DNA from: Tragulus kanchil
Taxonomy: Eukaryota; Chordata; Mammalia; Artiodactyla; Tragulidae
Assembly: GCA_022376925.1 (NCBI GenBank)
Contig: JAIOJX010000025.1
Span: 144,915,301-144,979,300, forward strand
Length of the DNA: 64,000 nt
Direction: 5' to 3'
In this document: piece by piece, positions 57,661 through 64,000 of the stretch
Layout of the letters: the number at the start of each line of letters is the position of its first letter
Position numbering within the stretch: the stretch's first letter is position 1
The notes under the pieces: generated by a model
Seen by the model: the letters and a program-made list of their open reading frames with translations, nothing else
Databases searched by the model: none
Told to the model about the DNA's origin: nothing
Translations under genes and position numbers: made by a program

Positions 57661-60143
57661 TATTTCTTCTGTATACCAGAAATCCTCTTAAACTACTCTG
57701 ATTAATGTAGTTACAGTTATAGTCATTAGCACATGTGCTATAATGAACATTTAATTAGATAAATAAAGGTGTTTGTATAAATCACCAGAATAATACTGCA
57801 AAAGATCTTGTGCTTTTTTCCATAAAATTATCTAATATTTCATTTAAAAAATATTGAAAGCAGTGTAAAGTTGGTGATGCATTACTTTGGAACCACAAAG
57901 TATTTCCTTTCAAATTGCAACTATCACTCCTCATCTTCATTTACTATTTGTAATTACACTCTACATTTTTGATATTTACATGCAGTCAGCTGACACAAAG
58001 GACCTATAAATTATCTATATATGTATCTCTATATAAGAGAGTCTCTCATGTATATGTTTTTATTTGAATTTATACAAAAAGCTAAATTAAGTTCTTTCAT
58101 TTGGAATTTGATTTCTGATACTTTTGTGGTATTATATAACAATATCCTTGAACTACATGAGAAACCACACTATTTTAGCTTTCTTTTTCCTATTTTTCTG
58201 CTATAATTTTGTACATATTGAGAGTATGAGAGCTATGTCTTGGTTCTTCCCTTCCTCCACCTACTTTCAGTTACTGTATTCTTTCTTTTCCTTCCTATAG
58301 CAGTTTCTACTACTGTACATTCATGTATGTGTTTTAAGAATTATAGCTATATATATTAATTCCTTGTGTATTTTACAGACATGACTGTATCTTCATAGAA
58401 AGTCATACTTAAGTTTTAGACATTCCTCACAAAAGCGATAAACAACAATGATTAAAATTTAGGAAGCAAAGCTATGACAAAGCTAAACAGCATGTTAAAA
58501 AGCAGAGACATCTCTTTGCCAACAAAGGTCCCCGTATAGTCAGAGACAAGGCTTTTCCCACTTGTCATGAATGATGTGAGAGTTGGACCATAAAGAAGGC
58601 TGAATGCCAAAGAACTGATGCTTTCAAATGGTGATGCTGATTAAGACTCTTGGGAATCCTGTGGACTGCAGGAATTTCAAAGCATTCAATCCTAAATCTA
58701 TCAACCCTTAATTTTCATTGGAAGGACTAGTGCTGAAGGTGAAACTCCAATACTTTCGCCACATGATGAGAAGAGCCTTGTCAATTGGAAAAGACCCAGT
58801 GCTGGAAAGATTGAAGGCAGGAGGAGAATGGGGTAGCAGAGAATGAGATGGTTGGATGGCATCACTGATGCAATGGATATATCAATTTAGAACGGAAAAG
58901 AGAAAGGTTATTTCTTCTGTATACCAGAAATCCTCTTAAACTACTCTGATTAATGTAGTTACAGTTATAGTCATTAGCACATGTGCTATAATGAACATTT
59001 AATTAGATAAATAAAGGTGTTTGTATAAATCACCAGAATAATACTGCAAAAGATCTTGTGCTTTTTTCCATAAAATTATCTAATATTTCATTTAAAAAAT
59101 ATTGAAAGCAGTGTAAAGTTGGTGATGCATTACTTTGGAACCACAAAGTATTTCCTTTCAAATTGCAACTATCACTCCTCATCTTCATTTACTATTTGTA
59201 ATTACACTCTACATTTTTGATATTTACATGCAGTCAGCTGACACAAAGGACCTATAAATTATCTATATATGTATCTCTATATAAGAGAGTCTCTCATGTA
59301 TATGTTTTTATTTGAATTTATACAAAAAGCTAAATTAAGTTCTTTCATTTGGAATTTGATTTCTGATACTTTTGTGGTATTATATAACAATATCCTTGAA
59401 CTACATGAGAAACCACACTATTTTAGCTTTCTTTTTCCTATTTTTCTGCTATAATTTTGTACATATTGAGAGTATGAGAGCTATGTCTTGGTTCTTCCCT
59501 TCCTCCACCTACTTTCAGTTACTGTATTCTTTCTTTTCCTTCCTATAGCAGTTTCTACTACTGTACATTCATGTATGTGTTTTAAGAATTATAGCTATAT
59601 ATATTAATTCCTTGTGTATTTTACAGACATGACTGTATCTTCATAGAAAGTCATACTTAAGTTTTAGACATTCCTCACAAAAGCGATAAACAACAATGAT
59701 TAAAATTTAGGAAGCAAAGCTATGACAAAGCTAAACAGCATGTTAAAAAGCAGAGACATCTCTTTGCCAACAAAGGTCCCCGTATAGTCAGAGACAAGGC
59801 TTTTCCCACTTGTCATGAATGATGTGAGAGTTGGACCATAAAGAAGGCTGAATGCCAAAGAACTGATGCTTTCAAATGGTGATGCTGATTAAGACTCTTG
59901 GGAATCCTGTGGACTGCAGGAATTTCAAAGCATTCAATCCTAAATCTATCAACCCTTAATTTTCATTGGAAGGACTAGTGCTGAAGGTGAAACTCCAATA
60001 CTTTCGCCACATGATGAGAAGAGCCTTGTCAATTGGAAAAGACCCAGTGCTGGAAAGATTGAAGGCAGGAGGAGAATGGGGTAGCAGAGAATGAGATGGT
60101 TGGATGGCATCACTGATGCAATGGATATATCAATTTAAGCAAA
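57661..60143. repeat. Tandem duplication 20 (unit about 1248 bp), chained to duplication 19
   Basis: 57661-58908 is repeated from 58909 to about 60143. The junction microhomology is 'tatttcttctg'. The first-unit tail 'ttagaacggaaaagagaaag' (58888-58907) replaces the BovB continuation seen after 60139. This is the longest unit in the window. Its first 230 bases also occur at 56563-56790. Confidence 0.97.
58464..58890 (+). mobile_element. BovB LINE 3' part, first copy (cut)
   Basis: 'agctatgacaaagctaaaca', 'gttaaaaagcagagacatct', 'gaaactccaatactttcgcc' and 'gagatggttggatggcatca' match the BovB 3' coding end. It is cut at the duplication junction. Confidence 0.9.
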
Positions 60144-60243
60144 TTCTGGGCAATAATGGAAGTTAAAGGAGCCTGGTGTGCTGCAGTCCATGGGATCACT
60201 AAGAGGCAAACACAGCTTAGCAACTGAACAACAGTAACAACAA
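59712..60243 (+). mobile_element. BovB LINE 3' part, second copy (complete 3' end)
   Basis: The same relic displaced by 1248 bases, continuing through 'gaagttaaaggagcctggtg', 'gctgcagtccatgggatcac' and 'acagcttagcaactgaaca' to the BovB 3' end. It is about 530 bp and 5'-truncated, as most BovB copies are. Confidence 0.92.
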
Positions 60244-60958
60244 TATATTTATCCATATTAGCACAGGGAATTTTTCAGTAGAAAGTATGTTTTATCAAAC
60301 ATACAATTGTATATCAGATTGCTTCTGGTAATTTTACCATTTTATTGTGTTCTCACTTCAGATGTTTTGTATTACTTGATCCTTTTTATTTAATAGTGAT
60401 TTTGCTTTGAGCAGTTGAGATAATGAACACATTATTGATATCTTTGGAATTGGTTTTAAATTTCTATTTAAAAATGCTTATGTAAGTATGTATATCTGTA
60501 TGTATACATATTACATTTTCATTTTTATAACCTTAAATTCTATATAATCTATGGATCATTTCAGTTTTAATGCACATGTCACCATACTACCTCCTTTCAG
60601 TTCTCTTGATTTCTGTCACTTTTGCTTTCATTTTGGAGGGGGGGGAGGAATGTCTTGTGAAATTTATATTTTTGTTTGTCATAATATACTAATTCTTTGA
60701 TAATGCATATTTTGTGACCAACATGCTGATAGTGGTCATATGGAAAATGTAGTAGCAGGGTACCAAATAACCTTGAATACAATGTTGAAATTTATATTTC
60801 TTAGTAGTTGAAGTATGTAAATTCAGTAGCACTTACCCACTGATGAGTAAATATGAGAGGTGCTATTCTTTAAATCTAATGTGATCATACATGGCATTTG
60901 GTCACATAATTTATGCCAGTGATAACTTTATATGCATTCTTCAATTTACAGATTTTAT
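60244..60958. other. AT-rich stretch, duplicated at 61323-62040
   Basis: No gene or repeat family recognised. A run of about eight G occurs near 60638 in both copies. Confidence 0.5.
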
Positions 60959-60960
60959 TA

Positions 60961-61322
60961 CTGATTAAGACTCTTGGGAATCCTGTGGACTGCAGGAATT
61001 TCAAAGCATTCAATCCTAAATCTATCAACCCTTAATTTTCATTGGAAGGACTAGTGCTGAAGGTGAAACTCCAATACTTTCGCCACATGATGAGAAGAGC
61101 CTTGTCAATTGGAAAAGACCCAGTGCTGGAAAGATTGAAGGCAGGAGGAGAATGGGGTAGCAGAGAATGAGATGGTTGGATGGCATCACTGATGCAATGG
61201 ATATATCAATTTAAGCAAATTCTGGGCAATAATGGAAGTTAAAGGAGCCTGGTGTGCTGCAGTCCATGGGATCACTAAGAGGCAAACACAGCTTAGCAAC
61301 TGAACAACAGTAACAACAATAT
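60961..61322 (+). mobile_element. BovB LINE 3' part, third partial copy
   Basis: Starts mid-element at the duplication junction and repeats 59885-60243 to the 3' end. Confidence 0.9.
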
Positions 61323-62040
61323 ATTTATCCATATTAGCACAGGGAATTTTTCAGTAGAAAGTATGTTTTATCAAACATACAATTGTATATCAGATTGCTT
61401 CTGGTAATTTTACCATTTTATTGTGTTCTCACTTCAGATGTTTTGTATTACTTGATCCTTTTTATTTAATAGTGATTTTGCTTTGAGCAGTTGAGATAAT
61501 GAACACATTATTGATATCTTTGGAATTGGTTTTAAATTTCTATTTAAAAATGCTTATGTAAGTATGTATATCTGTATGTATACATATTACATTTTCATTT
61601 TTATAACCTTAAATTCTATATAATCTATGGATCATTTCAGTTTTAATGCACATGTCACCATACTACCTCCTTTCAGTTCTCTTGATTTCTGTCACTTTTG
61701 CTTTCATTTTGGAGGGGGGGGAGGAATGTCTTGTGAAATTTATATTTTTGTTTGTCATAATATACTAATTCTTTGATAATGCATATTTTGTGACCAACAT
61801 GCTGATAGTGGTCATATGGAAAATGTAGTAGCAGGGTACCAAATAACCTTGAATACAATGTTGAAATTTATATTTCTTAGTAGTTGAAGTATGTAAATTC
61901 AGTAGCACTTACCCACTGATGAGTAAATATGAGAGGTGCTATTCTTTAAATCTAATGTGATCATACATGGCATTTGGTCACATAATTTATGCCAGTGATA
62001 ACTTTATATGCATTCTTCAATTTACAGATTTTATTACTGA

Positions 62041-62319
62041 ATAGGGGTGTAAATTTCAATAGTTTACTAGTGCATTAATGTCACAATACATTACAAGGTA
62101 ATTAACCAGAGCTGCCACTATAAACAGAAAAATAGTCACAGCCCTCACTATAAACTACTTAATAAAAGATCCTGAATCAGCATTCACCATTATTTTTCAC
62201 ATGATATTAACTCATTAATCAGAACTTAAGAAGTATCTTCATCTAGAAACCCTGTTATTTTTAAATCTTTCATTATGAAAACACCTTTGTTACTATTTTA
62301 TACTTAATTTAATTTGATT
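62041..62319. other. Single-copy stretch
   Basis: No repeat recognised and ordinary complexity. Confidence 0.45.
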
Positions 62320-62334
62320 GATTATATGTTTCTT

Positions 62335-62652
62335 TTTTTTTTTTTTTAATTTTGGTGGGGGTGGGAGTGGAGTGGGGAGGTAGGGGAGCAGGTGGGCCAC
62401 TTCTATTGGTCTTTCATTTGTCCATTTTCATCCATCTTTGTTCTTTGGCCTATATGGGCCTCCCATCGTGGTGGCCTCTGTTGTTGCTGAACGCCGGCTC
62501 TGGGCGCATGTGCTCCAGAGCTCCGACTCGGCAATTGGACACATGGGTCCAGCTGCTCCGCGGCACGTGGAATCTTCCCAGGCCAGGGATCGAACCGGCG
62601 CCCCTTGCACTGCAAGGCGGTGTCCTTACCCACTGGACCACCAGGGAAGCCC
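62335..62652 (-). mobile_element. Bov-tA SINE with perfect 15-bp target duplication
   Basis: The plus strand shows the reverse of Bov-tA, from a T-run and 'ggtgggccacttctattgg' to 'ccactggaccaccagggaag' and 'ccc'. It is flanked by the perfect direct repeat 'gattatatgtttctt' at 62320-62334 and 62653-62667. The five open frames here, up to 138 codons, are SINE shadows. Confidence 0.97.
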
Positions 62653-62667
62653 GATTATATGTTTCTT

Positions 62668-63111
62668 ATCGAAATAAGTTCTCTATGATTTTCAGGCATA
62701 TTTCTGAATTTTGTATGTTAAAATTTGAAATGAAAGTCTACTTTGATAATTTAGTAGTGGATTTGTAAATAAGGACAAGGGAACTCTTAGCAGAGCTATG
62801 TTCTAAAGGTCATGTGCCCTCACCAAGGATGCTTTCTCTCTAACCTTTATTTTGCTTCATTACTACTCATAAAATGCCCTACACGTAGAGTCATGTTTAT
62901 ATTAAAGGCAGAATCAGTCAATGAAGCTGTTTAGGAGGAAGTTCATTTTAGGAGCTAAATCAGAATCCTAAGTAGAGTAGAATATTGACATTGAGCCATC
63001 CCACTTGAGGCACCCTCTTCAGTTGGAACTGTTTTATTTTTGGTTTTGTTTTGTGTCATTGTTTTTCTGTACAATGTTTGAGAACCTTAGGAGTCAGTCG
63101 TAGAACCCCAT
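62668..63111. other. Single-copy stretch
   Basis: No gene or repeat recognised. Confidence 0.5.
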
Positions 63112-63112
63112 C

Positions 63113-63130
63113 TATGTGTGTGTGTGTGTC
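63113..63130. repeat. (TG)n microsatellite
   Basis: About eight TG units next to a Bov-A fragment. Confidence 0.85.
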
Positions 63131-63218
63131 TGATGCTTTGCAGCCCCTTGGCCTGTAGCCTGCTGTCCATGGAATTTTCCAGGCAAGAGTACAGTGGTTT
63201 GCCATTTCTTCCTTCACA
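63131..63218 (-). mobile_element. Bov-A2/BovB-tail fragment
   Basis: 'tgctttgcagccccttggcc', 'tgtagcctgctgtccatgga' and 'ttccaggcaagagtac' match a short reversed piece of Bov-A2. Confidence 0.75.
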
Positions 63219-64000
63219 ATGTCACTAGCAATTCAGCTCAGAGAAGTTCCCATCAGTAATCAAGGAAAGACATTAACTTCTGAAAAATGTCCTCCATTTA
63301 TATTACTGAGGCTGATATTTTAAATATTATGCTACAGAAAAATTTGGCAGTTACTCTATACATTCTGCTTTCCAATATGATGAGCCACTAGAAATAAAAC
63401 TGGTAAAAACAACATTATATTTATTTTGTATAGTATTGTGTATAATCTTCCTTTAGGTAAGTTCTTATATTTGATCAGAAGCCTAATACTCAATACAAAT
63501 TTATAGAGTTTGCAATGTATACTCTGAGAAAATTATAAAATATTTCAATAATTTTGGAACACTGCATCTATTTTTTAAACTTTTTTGTCTCTAATAAGAT
63601 GAGTAACTTAAACATAGTTCCACTGTCATATAATCAATGAATAAAATAATGCCAGGCATTAAGTTTCATGTTCAGACTGAATTATATTCAGCAAATACAC
63701 ACACTGAAGATACTTTTAAGTTCAAAGTAAACAGATGGTCCTTTGTGGTGCACATATATTAAAAAACTAAACCATAGCCAAAGACAAGCATCACAAATTT
63801 GAGATGTTGACACACAATATTATTTAGTGAAATATAAAAACATTTGATATTGATTAAAATAAGAACAAAATATCTGGCATTCCTAAATGAGAAGTCTCTA
63901 GGCTTGTTCTCTAATGTGCTATGCTGGTGTTTTTCTAACTTACCTGGTTGAAATGTATTATATGGTGGAACATAATCCCCTAGCTTTATCCATGTTTAAC
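63219..64000. other. AT-rich single-copy stretch to the window end
   Basis: No gene or repeat recognised and no duplicate found within the window. Confidence 0.5.

Larger units (their letters stand above)
55720..57888. repeat. Tandem duplication 19 (unit about 1098 bp)
   Basis: 55720-56817 is repeated as 56818-57888. The first-unit tail after 'gcattactttg' (56789) differs from the second-unit continuation 'gaaccacaaagtatttcc'. One extra T and one extra A appear in the second copy's homopolymers. Confidence 0.97.
59884..62040. repeat. Tandem duplication 21 (unit about 1076 bp), chained to duplication 20
   Basis: 59884-60958 is repeated as 60959-62040. The junction shares 'tactgat'. The first 260 bases also occur at 58636-58890, so the BovB 3' piece is partly present three times. 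Confidence 0.97.

Noticed and set aside
1181..62040. The 1.1-kb duplications as a new satellite or mobile element family
   Set aside because: The units share no sequence with each other, have no terminal repeats or target duplications, and cut through unrelated elements (BovB, SINEs, NOP56 pseudogene). Only size and arrangement are common.

Overview
The window is non-coding nuclear DNA from a ruminant (Pecora: cattle, sheep, goat, deer or a relative). The assignment rests on the interspersed repeats: RTE-class BovB LINEs, tRNA-Glu-like Bov-tA SINEs, Bov-A2 SINEs and CHR-type cetartiodactyl SINEs, on a background of old mammalian MIR, MIR3 and L2 relics and a few L1 3' ends. The sequence is AT-rich. 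I see no intact protein-coding gene, no exon I can support, no RNA gene, no CRISPR array and nothing prokaryotic. The only trace of a cellular gene is a 5'-truncated, poly(A)-tailed processed pseudogene of NOP56 on the minus strand (about 52.64-53.58 kb). Open frames of 60-220 codons all fall in repeats or are chance frames.

The dominant feature is structural. From start to end the window is cut by 21 head-to-tail direct duplications, each about 1.0-1.25 kb (offsets read by hand 997-1248 bp) and nearly identical. A further 330-bp direct repeat at the left edge does not extend. Several duplications chain, so some stretches occur three times. Copies differ mainly in homopolymer length, and the last tens of bases of many first copies are scrambled relative to the matching part of the second copy. 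Between junctions the sequence runs as pieces of about 1.9-5.4 kb, each starting with about 1.1 kb that repeats the end of the piece before. That is what overlapping reads or small contigs joined end to end without merging the overlap would give. I therefore favour an assembly artefact over a biological repeat system. Collapsing the duplicates would remove about 23-24 kb and leave roughly 40 kb of true locus.

Layout. 0-3.5 kb: partial repeat and first duplication, with a Bov-A2. 3.9-6.5 kb: Bov-A2 and an antisense BovB 3' part, duplicated. 6.5-13.6 kb: AT-rich sequence with three chained duplications and a MIR. 14-16.4 kb: duplicated block carrying an old 68-bp tandem repeat, then a mariner-like end. 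17-18.5 kb: Bov-tA with perfect target duplications, MIR and a BovB 3' end. 19-27 kb: four chained duplications carrying Bov-A2 and CHR SINEs. 27.6-29.7 kb: L1 end and a duplicated Bov-tA. 30-35 kb: L2, MIR3 and MIR relics with one duplication. 35.5-41 kb: near full-length but decayed BovB with an inserted Bov-A2, crossed by two duplications. 41-43.7 kb: Bov-tA, L2, MIR, Bov-A2. 43.7-48.1 kb: two chained duplications with an L1 end and a TACATA microsatellite. 49-52.4 kb: Bov-A2, a Bov-tA cluster and L2, duplicated. 52.6-55.5 kb: NOP56 pseudogene and a duplication that repeats its 5' part. 55.6-62 kb: Bov-A, MIR and BovB 3' end in three chained duplications. 62-64 kb: Bov-tA with a 15-bp target duplication, then unique sequence.

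No genes act together here. The window reads as intergenic or intronic sequence shaped by retrotransposition. Family names are from memory of consensus sequences and were not checked by alignment.
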